The notes below the pieces were generated by a model. The model saw nothing but the letters and a program-made list of their open reading frames with translations. It did no database searches and had not been told where the DNA came from. A DNA stretch of 35,028 bases, taken from Nitrospirota bacterium. Lineage in GTDB: Bacteria; Nitrospirota; Thermodesulfovibrionia; Thermodesulfovibrionales; Dissulfurispiraceae. The stretch spans positions 1 to 35,028 of the forward strand of contig JADFXI010000017.1 of the NCBI GenBank assembly GCA_015233655.1, given 5' to 3'. Position numbers and translations under genes: made by a program. Each line of letters opens with the position of its first letter. Position 1 is the stretch's first letter. Below are positions 9,325 to 19,445 of this stretch, one piece after another.

Positions 9325-10410
9325 CTATTCCTCAGGATAAGAAGCAAACAATTTGCCCCATTTGCTTTTGCTTACTATCTCCTGATGGATCCTGGCGCCC
9401 TTGAAAGGCCACCATACTTTATCGTGATAAAAATAAGAACCAAAAACAAAGGCGTACACAAGGGGTGTCCTGAAAAACAATTTCTGAAAAACCTTGAGAG
9501 GGCTGAACCAGAAAAGGTCTCCGAACTTGCTCGCGAAGTTATCGCCGACGCTGAAATGGAAATTCAGCTTTGAAACATCTTCACCTACCACCTCGATTTC
9601 ATCAAAGACCCCTGTTCCCAAACCTGCCTCATGGGCCAGCCTTATGAACTTCAGACTCATCGGATCAAACCCCATCATCTTTGCCGCAACCGCGTCCACA
9701 GCCACGCTGTCCAGACTCGCGAGCATATAATCTTTCTCCACGGGGATCATTGTCCGCGGCCCCGGGCCGTTGCCGCATATGGTGCCGTCCATGACAGTGA
9801 AAATACCGCTATGAATCTCTTTCTGTATGTTAAGCAAATCAACGAGCGTTTCGTGGATCACGCTATGGGTGTAATGCCGCTTTGTGTTCAGGAGCCCGCC
9901 AAAGGCATTCTTCATCGCCCCCGTAGTGGTAGTGTATATATGGCACTTTACAGTAGGCAGATGAACTATATTCTTACCGATAAAATATTCCGGAATCATT
10001 ATGCCATCGCCGAATATCTCATCCAGAACGAGCATTTTGGCCTTTGGCTTGTACTTGATCCACTTTATATCTTCAGGCCTGAAGTTATAAAGCTCAGGGA
10101 CACCGTATTTCTTGTAAACAGGTTCAAGCCGGTTCAGTTTTTCTCCCTTGAAGGGGTCTGTAACGACCGTATTATTATGGACAGCCGTAATTTCTTTGTA
10201 ACCGGCGTTCTTCAGGCCCTTTATCGTCCCCTCGAGTTGCCACGGGGTCGTATTGGCGCCGGGGAAAGGAAAATGCCATGAGATATTGTCTTTAAGTATG
10301 GTTGTGCTGTCCTTGGGCATCGTCTGAAAACCGGCCATATCCATAAGCCTCGCGATGTCTTCCACAACAGTCTCAGGCCTTGTCTTAATTACCGCAACTT
10401 TCGACTTCAT
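9325..10410 (-). CDS. DUF362 domain protein
   Basis: A 361-residue protein matching the DUF362 pattern. The opening is KVAVIKTRPETVVEDIARLM. KDNISWHFPFPGANTTPW follows. The centre has HLPTVKCHIYTTTTGAMKNAFGG and DGTICGNGPGPR, and then comes SLDSVAVDAVAAKMMGFDP. DUF362 proteins are of unknown function and many carry ferredoxin-like Fe-S domains; no such CxxCxxC cluster is present here. It has GGAGGAG upstream of its ATG and lies 13 nt after the second wzt, so is presumably made with the exporter. A role in modifying the exported glycan or its lipid carrier is possible but unsupported by any visible motif. Confidence 0.8.
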   Translation of the reverse strand: MKSKVAVIKTRPETVVEDIARLMDMAGFQTMPKDSTTILKDNISWHFPFPGANTTPWQLEGTIKGLKNAGYKEITAVHNNTVVTDPFKGEKLNRLEPVYKKYGVPELYNFRPEDIKWIKYKPKAKMLVLDEIFGDGIMIPEYFIGKNIVHLPTVKCHIYTTTTGAMKNAFGGLLNTKRHYTHSVIHETLVDLLNIQKEIHSGIFTVMDGTICGNGPGPRTMIPVEKDYMLASLDSVAVDAVAAKMMGFDPMSLKFIRLAHEAGLGTGVFDEIEVVGEDVSKLNFHFSVGDNFASKFGDLFWFSPLKVFQKLFFRTPLVYAFVFGSYFYHDKVWWPFKGARIHQEIVSKSKWGKLFASYPEE

Positions 10411-10423
10411 TATTCTCCTCCTC

Positions 10424-11170
10424 TCAAAGGCCGGCGTCTACATAACTGCTCACAACTTCCTGCGCGCTCCCGATCATCCGCACCCGGTGATTCTCTATCC
10501 AGATCACCCGGTCGCATGTCTGGAGAATAGTCTGCATGCCGTGAGAGACATAAACAATTGTCACGCCACCCTTCTTGAAGCTTTCGAGCTTGTCCATGCA
10601 CTTTTTCTGGAACTCCATATCTCCTACGGCAAAGACCTCATCTATGAGGAGTATTTCGGGGTCAAGGCTGGATACCACTGAAAACCCCAGGCGCATCATC
10701 ATGCCTGTGGAATAGGTACGCAGCGGCTGGTCTATGAACTGGCCGAGTCCCGAGAACTCAATAATCTCTTCCATTTTATGCATCACTTCGACGCGCGTAA
10801 GTCCCAGGAGCACTCCATTCAGCACTATATTCTCCCTGCCTGTCAGCTCGGCATTAAACCCCGAGCCTAATTCAAGCAGCGCCGAAACCCGGCCTTTGAC
10901 AGAGATCGTTCCTTTTGATGGCTTCAGAACACCTGCGATCAGACCGAGCGCAGTGCTTTTTCCAGCCCCGTTCTTTCCGATTATGCCAAAGGTCTCTCCT
11001 CTGCAGACCTGAAAGGATATTTCATGCAGGGCTTCATATTGATGGTTCTTCATCTGGCTGACAGCGCGCGGAAAATGAAAAAGGAAGTTCTTGAACCCCC
11101 CTGTGATATGGTGGTACAGGGGATAGCTCTTGCTGACTGCGTCAAATATGATGACCTGTTCGTTGTTCAC
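10424..11170 (-). CDS. Polysaccharide ABC exporter ATPase (Wzt/KpsT type), second copy
   Basis: A 248-residue ATPase with Walker A GKNGAGKS (65-72), signature YSTGM (153-157), Walker B ILLIDE (173-178) and switch His210. It has the same overall layout as the first copy at 2491-3228, including LELGSGFNAELTGREN and VLNGVLLGL, but clearly diverged. It also lacks a C-terminal carbohydrate-binding domain. It overlaps the permease gene by 4 nt. Two distinct ABC exporters in one locus suggest two different glycans, or two stages of one pathway. Confidence 0.92.
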   Translation of the reverse strand: MNNEQVIIFDAVSKSYPLYHHITGGFKNFLFHFPRAVSQMKNHQYEALHEISFQVCRGETFGIIGKNGAGKSTALGLIAGVLKPSKGTISVKGRVSALLELGSGFNAELTGRENIVLNGVLLGLTRVEVMHKMEEIIEFSGLGQFIDQPLRTYSTGMMMRLGFSVVSSLDPEILLIDEVFAVGDMEFQKKCMDKLESFKKGGVTIVYVSHGMQTILQTCDRVIWIENHRVRMIGSAQEVVSSYVDAGL

Positions 11171-11931
11171 AGAACTTCAGCAAACTTCCATGATAGTTTC
11201 CTGTAAATCAGATGTCCCGCCGCAAGGAATACAAGAGAGTAGGCAAACCCCATAGCCAAAGCAGCCGGGTCAAGCGTGCCATGGATAAAAAGGTTCCTCC
11301 AGCTCACTATAAGCGGAGAGAGGGGATTACAGTATATCAAGGCCCTGAGTTGTTCAGGGACCATGGTTTCCGGATAAATAATCGGGGTGCAATAAAACAC
11401 AAGGGTAATCAGTATGCTGATCAGCCTCTCGAAGTCCCGGAAAAAAAGATTGATCGAGGAGACTAAAAGTGCGGCGCCGTAAGTCATGATAAGCTGTATA
11501 AGCAACAGCAAGGGAATGCCATACAGCCATGACAGCGAGGGCGTCCTATGATAAATAAAGAGAAACCCTATTATGACAGGTATAGAGAGCAAAAAATGTA
11601 TCATGTCCTGCAGCACAGTGGTCAGAGGAATAATATTACGAGGGAAATTAACTTTCTTGATTATAGAGGAGTTTGCCAGAAAGATCATAGGCGCTGAGAC
11701 AACCGACGTGCCGAACCACTGCCACGGAAAAAGCCCGGCAATAAGGAACAGGGTATAATCCTCCATCTGTATCTTCATTATGATTTTGAAAGCTATGTAA
11801 TAAACAAAGGCGAACGCAAGAGGATTAGCGACGGACCAGCAGTAGCCAAACACACTGCTTTTATACCTCACCTTCATCTCTTTGTGCGTCAGGACAGTGA
11901 TCAGGTCCCTATAATTATCAAAACTTCTCAT
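11167..11931 (-). CDS. Polysaccharide ABC exporter permease (Wzm type), second copy
   Basis: A 254-residue ABC-2 permease with about six membrane segments. Family features include the opening TVLTHKEMKVRYKSSVFGYCW, FPWQWFGTSVV, SSINLFFRDFERL and YCTPIIYPETMVPEQ before NPLSPLIVSWRN. It pairs with the ATPase at 10424-11170 through a 4-nt gene overlap and leads the operon wzm-wzt-DUF362-SMR. The upstream gap (11932-12049) contains two TATAAT/TACAAT-like hexamers on the minus strand, but no convincing -35 element and only a weak ribosome binding site. Confidence 0.92.
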   Translation of the reverse strand: MRSFDNYRDLITVLTHKEMKVRYKSSVFGYCWSVANPLAFAFVYYIAFKIIMKIQMEDYTLFLIAGLFPWQWFGTSVVSAPMIFLANSSIIKKVNFPRNIIPLTTVLQDMIHFLLSIPVIIGFLFIYHRTPSLSWLYGIPLLLLIQLIMTYGAALLVSSINLFFRDFERLISILITLVFYCTPIIYPETMVPEQLRALIYCNPLSPLIVSWRNLFIHGTLDPAALAMGFAYSLVFLAAGHLIYRKLSWKFAEVL

Positions 11932-12049
11932 TTTTCGCTTGCATTACCTCAAATAACACATTATTGTACCACAGTTTCGTATTATCGCACATTATAACGA
12001 ACTCACAGGGGCGGGCTGAATCGAAAAAACATGGTAAAAAGGCAGCCGA

Positions 12050-12544
12050 TCACCGAGGACTTCTAACGTTATCCAGTTCGCTCATATCCTCAACTTTAAC
12101 GATGCCTGCGTCTTTGCCCAGAAATACAACTTCCTTTATCATGGCGTTTCGTATCATCCTTCTGCACAACAGGCACGGCCTTCCATCAGCGAATGCGTTG
12201 TCCTCTTCAAAACCTGCTATATAAATAATTGCGTCTTTCATCCTCTCAGGCGAGCCATTGACGATGGCGTTCTGCTCTGCATGAACAGCCTCGCACAACT
12301 CATATCTCTCGCCGGCAGGGACATTGAGTTCCTTTCTGCGGCAGCTTCCCTTGTCAATGCAGTTGACAGACCCGCGCGGCGCACCGTTGTATCCCGTGCT
12401 CACAATAACATGGTCTTTCACAATAACAGCGCCATAACGTCTCCGCAAACAGGTGGAACGTGACGCGACCACCTTTGCGATCTCAAGGAAGTATTCGTCC
12501 CACGATGGCCTGGCAAAAACCTTGTGGCCGTTGTTACCGCTCAT
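12050..12544 (-). CDS. dCMP deaminase (ComEB-type cytidine/deoxycytidylate deaminase)
   Basis: A 164-residue zinc deaminase. The zinc and proton-shuttle motif HAE is at His88-Ala-Glu90 and the PCxxC motif is at Cys124/Cys127. An upstream CIDKGSCRR-type cysteine pair is typical of dCMP deaminases. It converts dCMP to dUMP, feeding thymidylate synthesis. It lies 68 nt downstream of the class II ribonucleotide reductase on the same strand, so the two dNTP-supply genes probably share a transcript. AGAGGAG precedes the ATG. Confidence 0.9.
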   Translation of the reverse strand: MSGNNGHKVFARPSWDEYFLEIAKVVASRSTCLRRRYGAVIVKDHVIVSTGYNGAPRGSVNCIDKGSCRRKELNVPAGERYELCEAVHAEQNAIVNGSPERMKDAIIYIAGFEEDNAFADGRPCLLCRRMIRNAMIKEVVFLGKDAGIVKVEDMSELDNVRSPR

Positions 12545-12612
12545 AAGTTGTTCTCCTCTTTAGCAGACCGCGGGCATTGCCTCTGACCTATGTATGGCCC
12601 GCTATCCTATTG

Positions 12613-14955
12613 TCAGGCACACTTCGTGAATCCGCAGTCGCGGCAGATGGCACAGCCGCCTTCGTGCTCGACCGCGCCGCCGCATTCAGGGCATGCGCCG
12701 ATCAGCATCAGTTCCGCATCCCAAATGATCTGCGATTTTTCAGCCGTAACCTGCATTGCCAACGCTGCATGATCAGCAGCATGATCTTTTGATTTGCCGT
12801 TGCCTTTGTTGCCGTTGCCCGCATCATGATAATACTTCTCAAGGGCCTTTGCAATTGCATCCGAACAGGAAAGCACTTTGCCGCCTTCATTCCATTCAGG
12901 CTGGTGGCATGAAATGCCTTTTAACTGCTGCACAATCTCCGCAGGCTCAACATTCGATCTGAGGGACAGGGAAATAAGCCTTCCGATGGCCTCTGCCTGG
13001 CTCGAGGCACATCCTCCGGCCTTGCCTATATTAGTGAACACCTCGAAAGGCTTGCCGTTCTCATCTTCGTTAATCGTGACATACAGATTGCCGCACCCCG
13101 TCTTGAGCAGCCGGGTGCAGCCTTTAATAACATGGGGGCGTTTCTTGGGAGTGACTTTTGCGTGGCCCTGGCCCTTCGGTTCCTGGGCCTTCACTTCTTC
13201 GCGCTTGCCGGCAGAGAGCACCTGCTCTTCCCTGGAACCGTCCCTGTAAACAGTCACGCCTTTGCATGCCTTCTTATACGCCAGCATGTAAACGTCTTCA
13301 ACATCCTTTGGCTGAGCATTATGCGGGAAGTTCACTGTTTTCGATACCGCGTTATCGACATATTTCTGGAATGCCGCCTGCATTTTTATATGGTCCGTGG
13401 GAGTTATGTCGTGGGCCGTGACAAACACGTCCCTAATTTCCTGTGGAAATTCCTCGAAACGGGCAATCGAGCCTGTCCCTGCAATTTTTTCCACGAGTTC
13501 CCTGCTCCACAAGCCCCTCTCTTTTGCTTCTTTCTCGAAGTAAGGGTTGACCTCTATCAGTTTAGTGCCTTCCATGACGTTTCTTACAAAAGATACCGCA
13601 AACAAAGGCTCTATGCCCGAGGTGCAGCCGGCGAGAATGGAGAGGCTGCCGGTCGGCGCTATAGTCGTGACTGTCGCATTCCGTACAGGCATCTCATCAC
13701 GGTAAACACTGTGCTTGTGGTTGGTAAACACCCCGCGTTCTTCAGCAAGGGCACAGGAAGCCAGTCTGCCTTCAGTCTGGATAAACCCCATCACCTCTTC
13801 CGCCAGACTTATCGCGCGGTCAGAATTGTACGGGATTCTCAACTGAATAAGCAGGTCCGCCCATCCCATTACGCCGAGTCCGACCTTCCTGTTGGCCTTT
13901 GTCATTTCCTCAATCATCTTTAACGGGTACTTGTTTACGTCTATTACATTGTCGAGGAAATGGACGGCCTTCCAGGTAACATCTTTCAACCTGTTCCAGT
14001 CAACAGACCTCTCAGATTGCTCCTGGGCAGCGTGTTCGTCGTCCTGCAAATTCACCATCCTCGAAAGGTTTATGGACCCCAGGTTACAGGATTCATAAGG
14101 CATCAAAGGCTGCTCGCCGCAAGGATTTGTAGACTCTATCTCTCCCAGCGCCGGGGTTGGGTTCGACATATTAATCCTGTCCAGAAATACGATCCCAGGC
14201 TCGCCGTTCTTCCAGGCCTGTTTGACAATGGTCTCGAATACCGAGCGCGCCTTCAGCGTGGCAACAGTCTTTTTGCTCCTCGGGTTGAAAAGCTCGTATT
14301 CCCTGTCTTCCTCAACCGCTTTCATAAACGCCTCGGTAAGACCGACGGATATATTGAAATTATTGAGACGGTGATTTGAATCTTTACAAGTAATAAAATC
14401 GAGAATGTCAGGGTGGTCAATCCGCAGAATACCCATATTTGCACCCCTTCTCGTTCCACCCTGCTTCACGGCTTCCGTGGCGTTATCGAACACCGTCATG
14501 AATGAAATAGGCCCTGAGGAAATGCCTTTGGTCGACCCGACCACATCTCCCTTTGGTCTTAGTTTTGAAAAGCTGAAGCCGGTGCCTCCGCCTGATTTAT
14601 GAATAATGGCCGCATATTTTACAGCATCAAAAATAGATTCCATAGAATCGTCAACAGGCAGAACAAAGCAGGCCGAGAGCTGGCCGAGCCTCCTGCCGGC
14701 ATTCATAAGCGTTGGACTGTTGGGGAAGAATTGCAGTGAAGTGATAAGGTCAAAAAACTCCTCCTCGGTGCGCCTTACCTCCGAATCCGACTTTCCGTAA
14801 AAAGCGTCGGCTGAAGCAACATGGTTCGCGACCCTCCTGAAGAGTTCCTCCGGCGTCTCGGTAATCTGACCTTCCTCATTTCTCTTCAAATAACGTTTCT
14901 TAAGGACCGTTATCGCATTATCCGACAGACTCAAAGCCTTGGATGCTCCTTCCAT
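12613..14955 (-). CDS. nrdJ: Adenosylcobalamin-dependent (class II) ribonucleoside-diphosphate reductase
   Basis: This 780-residue enzyme reduces ribonucleotides to deoxyribonucleotides by a B12-generated thiyl radical, without oxygen. Landmarks: [20 protein letters not shown] with Cys96 of the redox pair, [21 protein letters not shown] at 278-285 with the active-site Cys279 and Glu281, and [23 protein letters not shown]. The C-terminus has the lid region ending in a cysteine-rich finger (CPECGG, then [10 protein letters not shown]) typical of NrdJ. No N-terminal ATP-cone is seen. GGAGGGGGG lies 7 nt before the ATG. The promoter and two candidate NrdR sites are upstream. Its presence implies dependence on cobalamin and fits life with little oxygen. 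Confidence 0.96.
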   Translation of the reverse strand: MEGASKALSLSDNAITVLKKRYLKRNEEGQITETPEELFRRVANHVASADAFYGKSDSEVRRTEEEFFDLITSLQFFPNSPTLMNAGRRLGQLSACFVLPVDDSMESIFDAVKYAAIIHKSGGGTGFSFSKLRPKGDVVGSTKGISSGPISFMTVFDNATEAVKQGGTRRGANMGILRIDHPDILDFITCKDSNHRLNNFNISVGLTEAFMKAVEEDREYELFNPRSKKTVATLKARSVFETIVKQAWKNGEPGIVFLDRINMSNPTPALGEIESTNPCGEQPLMPYESCNLGSINLSRMVNLQDDEHAAQEQSERSVDWNRLKDVTWKAVHFLDNVIDVNKYPLKMIEEMTKANRKVGLGVMGWADLLIQLRIPYNSDRAISLAEEVMGFIQTEGRLASCALAEERGVFTNHKHSVYRDEMPVRNATVTTIAPTGSLSILAGCTSGIEPLFAVSFVRNVMEGTKLIEVNPYFEKEAKERGLWSRELVEKIAGTGSIARFEEFPQEIRDVFVTAHDITPTDHIKMQAAFQKYVDNAVSKTVNFPHNAQPKDVEDVYMLAYKKACKGVTVYRDGSREEQVLSAGKREEVKAQEPKGQGHAKVTPKKRPHVIKGCTRLLKTGCGNLYVTINEDENGKPFEVFTNIGKAGGCASSQAEAIGRLISLSLRSNVEPAEIVQQLKGISCHQPEWNEGGKVLSCSDAIAKALEKYYHDAGNGNKGNGKSKDHAADHAALAMQVTAEKSQIIWDAELMLIGACPECGGAVEHEGGCAICRDCGFTKCA

Positions 14956-14997
14956 ATGATTCCCCCCTCCGCACAGGTATTCAGCAAAGTACGCTAA

Positions 14998-15013
14998 ATG
15001 CCTTATCTTGTAT
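14998..15013 (-). promoter_or_regulatory. Weaker second NrdR-box-like site
   Basis: Shares TATCTTGT with the strong site, exactly 32 bp away. That is three helical turns, the known spacing of paired NrdR boxes. About 10 of 16 positions fit the remembered consensus. It lies just downstream of the predicted transcription start of nrdJ. Confidence 0.45.
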
Positions 15014-15023
15014 AATTCAAGAC

Positions 15024-15052
15024 ATTAAACCACAATATCTTGTGCGAGTCAA
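15024..15052 (-). promoter_or_regulatory. nrdJ promoter (sigma-70 type)
   Basis: On the minus strand, TTGACT (complement of 15047-15052) is followed after exactly 17 nt by TTTAAT (complement of 15024-15029). The nrdJ ATG lies about 68 nt further on. The spacer is occupied by a NrdR-box palindrome. Confidence 0.7.
15030..15045 (-). promoter_or_regulatory. NrdR box between -35 and -10 of nrdJ
   Basis: The core cacaatatcttgtg (15031-15044) has perfect CACAA/TTGTG arms. It agrees at all but three positions with the remembered 16-bp NrdR consensus acaCwAtATaTwGtgt. NrdR represses ribonucleotide reductase genes when ATP/dATP status is adequate. Position inside the promoter spacer would block RNA polymerase. 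Confidence 0.65.
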
Positions 15053-15186
15053 GGGAAAAAATGGTCAAACTGTAATCTGCTGATTTAACGCTTGTTTTGC
15101 TGTGAAATGATTGTGAACGGATTGTTAATAAGTAAAAAGTGAATAACGGACCTTCATATTTCTCTAACCTCTGACCTGCGGCCTGA

Positions 15187-16347
<1,161 letters not shown>

Positions 16348-16348
<1 letters not shown>

Positions 16349-16542
16349 TAAACAGCCAACACATATTTCTCAAGCCGGTTAATTTTTCTGATAATCTCCT
16401 TGCTGGATTTGCATAACTGAATATCTTTCTTCAATTCTTCCAACTGATATTCGATGTCCAGCTTTACCTTCTCTTCCATATAGGACTGCTTGAATTCAGG
16501 AACAGAAACCTGTTTTTGAAAATACTTTTTAGCTATACTCAT
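16348..16542 (-). CDS. Small hypothetical protein, antitoxin-like
   Basis: A 64-residue, highly charged, mostly helical protein (KKYFQKQVSVPEFKQSYMEE, then KLDIEYQLEELKKDI and KINRLEKYVLAV). The PEFKxxYxEEKxKLDIxYQL run is reminiscent of the N-terminal part of XRE-type antitoxins from type II toxin-antitoxin pairs, but no helix-turn-helix follows, so it may be a short relative or a remnant. It has no strong ribosome binding site. It sits between the two copies of the 32-bp direct repeat, so may have come or been duplicated with that segment. Function unknown. Confidence 0.55.
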
Positions 16543-16622
16543 CCGGGGCTATTTGTGTCCTTTTTTTACGAACCCATGTGCAAATAATATATGATGTTTC
16601 CCCTCATTGCTAATTATTGAAG

Positions 16623-16880
16623 TTAAGCCGCAATAATCTCAATGCTCGATATTTGGGGCTTCGGCATCTTCATGGTGACTACAAAAACCGGCACCCCTTT
16701 TTTCTTTTGTTCCTCCAGCATCCTATAATTCTCCTCATACAGTTCTCTGTCGTCTTCCGGCAGTATCACAAGCACCGCACCTTTCGGAATCCTATCGAAG
16801 ACATCGGGGTTCTCAAAGGCATACTTCATCCACTCCGCATGGAGATCCAGATTCTTTTTAATCACTTCTTCTTTTTTCAT
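16623..16880 (-). CDS. Small conserved protein, DUF5647-like
   Basis: An 85-residue protein with an N-terminal helix (KKEEVIKKNLDLHAEWMKYAF) followed by a strand-rich part: IPKGAVLVILPEDDRELYEEN, then GVPVFVVTM. From memory this matches the DUF5647 family of short proteins with unknown function, commonly next to a partner like the gene directly upstream. The two overlap by 4 nt (ATGA), so are cotranscribed and probably interact. The pairing resembles a toxin-antitoxin or small regulatory module, but no catalytic motif is evident. The 3' end (coding [11 protein letters not shown]) is the second copy of the 32-bp direct repeat. Confidence 0.65.
   Translation of the reverse strand: MKKEEVIKKNLDLHAEWMKYAFENPDVFDRIPKGAVLVILPEDDRELYEENYRMLEEQKKKGVPVFVVTMKMPKPQISSIEIIAA
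16630..16661. repeat. 32-bp direct repeat, copy 2
   Basis: Identical to 16317-16348. This copy is the natural 3' coding end of the DUF5647-like gene. The other copy therefore looks like a transplanted 3' end of this gene, fused to the end of tgt. Confidence 0.9.
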
Positions 16881-17197
16881 TTCCCCAACTCCTTTTCAAG
16901 GCTTCCCTTATATTGCCGCCAGTTCATCTTCAAATCAATGGTGGCAAATGTAAAAGCCATGTTGTACGTTTCAAAGGAAAGCGGCTGCTTTACCACTTCG
17001 CCATTCGCTCTTATGATGTCCTTATGGGCAAAACCATGAGCGGTATCATACCTTACCACAGGCTGCCACTCGCCCAAAATAAATGTCTCATATTGGACAA
17101 CAAACTCCAGAATTTCTCCTTTATCCTTGCGAGCGACAACCCGCAGCCTTTCGGTTGCCTCGGCAATCAAATAAAAAAGATATTCTATTTCTATCAT
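16877..17197 (-). CDS. Small conserved protein of unknown function, partner of DUF5647-like gene
   Basis: A 106-residue, mainly beta-strand protein. After an N-terminal helix (IEYLFYLIAEATERL) come strands with VQYETFILGEWQPVVRYDTA and HGFAHKD, then TFATIDLKMNWRQYKGSLEKEL. The strand-HGFAHKD segment with conserved Arg, Asp and His recalls a family of roughly 100-residue uncharacterised proteins (DUF7718-like, from memory). It overlaps the following 85-residue gene by 4 nt. The His/Asp-rich conserved segment makes it the better candidate for the active partner, if the pair is a toxin-antitoxin module. No ribosome binding site is obvious. No enzymatic function is assigned. Confidence 0.6.
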   Translation of the reverse strand: MIEIEYLFYLIAEATERLRVVARKDKGEILEFVVQYETFILGEWQPVVRYDTAHGFAHKDIIRANGEVVKQPLSFETYNMAFTFATIDLKMNWRQYKGSLEKELGK

Positions 17198-17390
17198 CTA
17201 TGTAAGCATATTCTACCATTTCCGGGCAGGTGCCGCCCAAAAGGAACAGGCTGAACCCATGTAAAATGGCGGGCGCTCGCGGGGCTCACCGCTGCCCTTG
17301 TCTTAGCCATTAGCGGTTACAAGGCACGCTACCCATGTCAGGGCAGCTATATGGTATATTAATAAGGCGACGCAACGTGTAAAAAAGTTA

Positions 17391-17473
17391 GCCGGTGTGG
17401 TGGAATGGCAGACGCGACGGACTCAAAATCCGTTGGGCTCCGGCCCGTGAGAGTTCAAGTCTCTCCACCGGCA
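17391..17473 (+). tRNA. tRNA-Leu (anticodon CAA)
   Basis: An 83-nt class II tRNA. The acceptor stem is gccggtg/caccggc with discriminator A73. The anticodon arm is ACGGA-CTCAAAA-TCCGT with CAA at 17424-17426. A long variable arm (GGGC/GGCCC) and a T arm GAGAG-TTCAAGT-CTCTC follow. CCA is not encoded. It reads UUG codons. Confidence 0.95.
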
Positions 17474-17504
17474 CTTTAATTAGCTTCAGCGACTCCTGGC
17501 TACC

Positions 17505-17551
17505 CTGTGGAATTAAGCATAACATGTCGCAAATGACACTTTATGCTTAAT
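17505..17551. repeat. 47-bp palindromic repeat, copy 1
   Basis: Differs from 19446-19492 at one base only. Arms attaagcataa (17512-17522) and ttatgcttaat (17541-17551) form an 11-bp stem, with a nested tgtc/gaca stem in the loop. It lies between the tRNA-Leu and the 3' end of nadE. It could act as a bidirectional terminator, or as a small REP/MITE-like element. Confidence 0.8.
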
Positions 17552-17597
17552 ATTCTAAAAAAGAATTTCTTTGCGGTCTGTCTTCCGGCGTCTGATT

Positions 17598-19364
17598 TCA
17601 TATCTTGTCCCTGTACTTGTTTGTAATTGGAAATCTCCTGTCCCGCCCAAAGGCACGCGGCGTAATCTTTATCCCGGGCGGCGACTGTCTGCGTTTATAT
17701 TCGCTGAAATCGACCATGCGGACGACCCTTTCCGTATTATCGGCGCGGCACCCGGGGTTGAGAGAAACTATTTCCTCAAGACTCTTGTCTTCCTCTATGT
17801 AGAGCTTCAGTATAGGGTCCAGCACTTCATAAGGCGGCAAAGTGTCCGTGTCTTTCTGGTCCGGCTTCAGTTCCGCCGTGGGGGGCTTGGTCATTATCCT
17901 CTCTGGAATGACGGCCCTGCCTTCTTTCATGTTTTTCCAACGGCACAGCCTGTAGACCAGCGTCTTGGGGACATCCTTTATTACCGCAAAGCCGCCTGCC
18001 ATATCACCGTAGAGAGTAGCGTAACCCACGCTCATCTCCGACTTGTTCCCTGTAGTCAACACTAGCCATCCAAACTTGTTGGAAAGGGCCATGAGCAGGT
18101 TTCCCCTTATCCTCGCCTGCAGATTTTCTTCAGTGATGTCGGCGGCCATGCCTTCAAAAGACTGACGCAACGCCTCCCCGTATGCCTCGAATACGGAGAC
18201 AATCGGGACTTCAAGCAACTTTATGTCAAGGCCCCGGGCAAGTTCTTTTGTGTCATCCCTGCTTTCCTGTGAGGTATACTGAGACGGCATGAAAACCCCT
18301 GTTACATTTTTGGCCCCGACGGCATCCGCCGCAATGGCCGCCACAAGTGCGGAATCGATTCCTCCGCTCAGGCCTATGCAAACATTTGCGAATCCGTTTT
18401 TCCGGACATAATCCTTAGTGCCAAGGACAAGCGCCCTGTATACTTCTTCCTCAGCATCAGGGGCGACGTCGCGGGAAACCGCGTTGCCGCAACTCATTCC
18501 CAAGCTGTCCAGACGCCCCCTTTCCAACGAGGCAGGCCTGCCCGGCACATATATCTTCTCTATCATGTCCTGCTTAATCGCTATGGACTGCTGCCTTCTG
18601 CGGGGATCGTGCAGCCTCTTCATAAATACCGCCTCCAGATCGAGGTCAGCCACTATCAGGTCCTCCTCGAACTGCTTTCCTTCGGCAATTATTTCTCCAT
18701 TCTGGTCCACTATAAAGCTCTGCCCGTCAAACACCAGTTCATCCTGCCCGCCCACTGTGTTCAGATATGCGATTATTACGCTGCTGTCTGAAGCCCGTGT
18801 GCTCAGCATTTTCTTTCTCAGCCCGCTCTTGCCTATATGGTAAGGAGATGCATTGATATTGATTATGAGTTCGGCGCCGCTGAGCGACTGTATCGAGGCC
18901 GGGCCGTCTGCATACCAGATGTCCTCGCATATCGTGACCCCAAAGAGAACGTCTCCCATTTCGTATACGGGATACCTGCCGCCTTTCTGAAAGTATCTGA
19001 ACTCATCGAAAACGCCGTAATTGACGAGATGCATCTTGTGGTAGACATCTATAATTTTACGGTTTTGTAGTACTGCGGCGGCATTATATATGTCATAACG
19101 CTTATCTATAAATCCCACTACTACCGCTGCGTCACCGGTGCATTCCTGAATTTCCCTGAGAGCTGCGAGCGTATCCTGGATAAACCGGGGCTTCAGCAGC
19201 AGGTCTTCCGGAGGATAGCCGCTGATTGCGAGTTCCGGAAAAGCTATGATATCGGGCTGATACTCCTCAGCCCTCTCAATGCAGCCCGCGATCTTCCTGA
19301 CATTGCCTTCCAGGTCGCCGACTATGGGGTTAATCTGGCACAGCGCGATACGGACCGTTCTCAT
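17598..19364 (-). CDS. nadE: Glutamine-dependent NAD+ synthetase
   Basis: This 588-residue two-domain enzyme makes the last step of NAD synthesis, amidating deamido-NAD with ammonia from glutamine. The N-terminal nitrilase-type glutaminase has the triad Glu44 (FPELAISGYPPEDLL), Lys110 (YHKMHLVNYGVFDE) and Cys146 (VTICEDIWY). The C-terminal synthetase has the ATP-pyrophosphatase P-loop SGGIDS at 333-338, followed by TTGNKSEMSVGYATLYGDMAGGFAVIKD-type segments (quoted in parts: TTGNKSE, YGDMAGGFA). Length is typical of the fused form. The gene is bracketed by two copies of a 47-bp palindromic repeat. No neighbouring NAD genes are present, so it seems to be a single-gene unit. Confidence 0.96.
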   Translation of the reverse strand: MRTVRIALCQINPIVGDLEGNVRKIAGCIERAEEYQPDIIAFPELAISGYPPEDLLLKPRFIQDTLAALREIQECTGDAAVVVGFIDKRYDIYNAAAVLQNRKIIDVYHKMHLVNYGVFDEFRYFQKGGRYPVYEMGDVLFGVTICEDIWYADGPASIQSLSGAELIININASPYHIGKSGLRKKMLSTRASDSSVIIAYLNTVGGQDELVFDGQSFIVDQNGEIIAEGKQFEEDLIVADLDLEAVFMKRLHDPRRRQQSIAIKQDMIEKIYVPGRPASLERGRLDSLGMSCGNAVSRDVAPDAEEEVYRALVLGTKDYVRKNGFANVCIGLSGGIDSALVAAIAADAVGAKNVTGVFMPSQYTSQESRDDTKELARGLDIKLLEVPIVSVFEAYGEALRQSFEGMAADITEENLQARIRGNLLMALSNKFGWLVLTTGNKSEMSVGYATLYGDMAGGFAVIKDVPKTLVYRLCRWKNMKEGRAVIPERIMTKPPTAELKPDQKDTDTLPPYEVLDPILKLYIEEDKSLEEIVSLNPGCRADNTERVVRMVDFSEYKRRQSPPGIKITPRAFGRDRRFPITNKYRDKI

Positions 19365-19445
19365 TATGGATACCCGCTCCTAATCAATTAAAGACAGCCG
19401 ATGAGTTCTTTTTGTGCGGCGTTTCAATATTATACCTTATGCCAG

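Noticed and set aside
13132-13923. Long plus-strand open frame of 263 codons
   Set aside because: It is antisense to nrdJ, whose protein is fully conserved, and has no family resemblance.
17571-18065. Plus-strand open frame of 164 codons
   Set aside because: Antisense to the C-terminal half of nadE; no recognisable protein.
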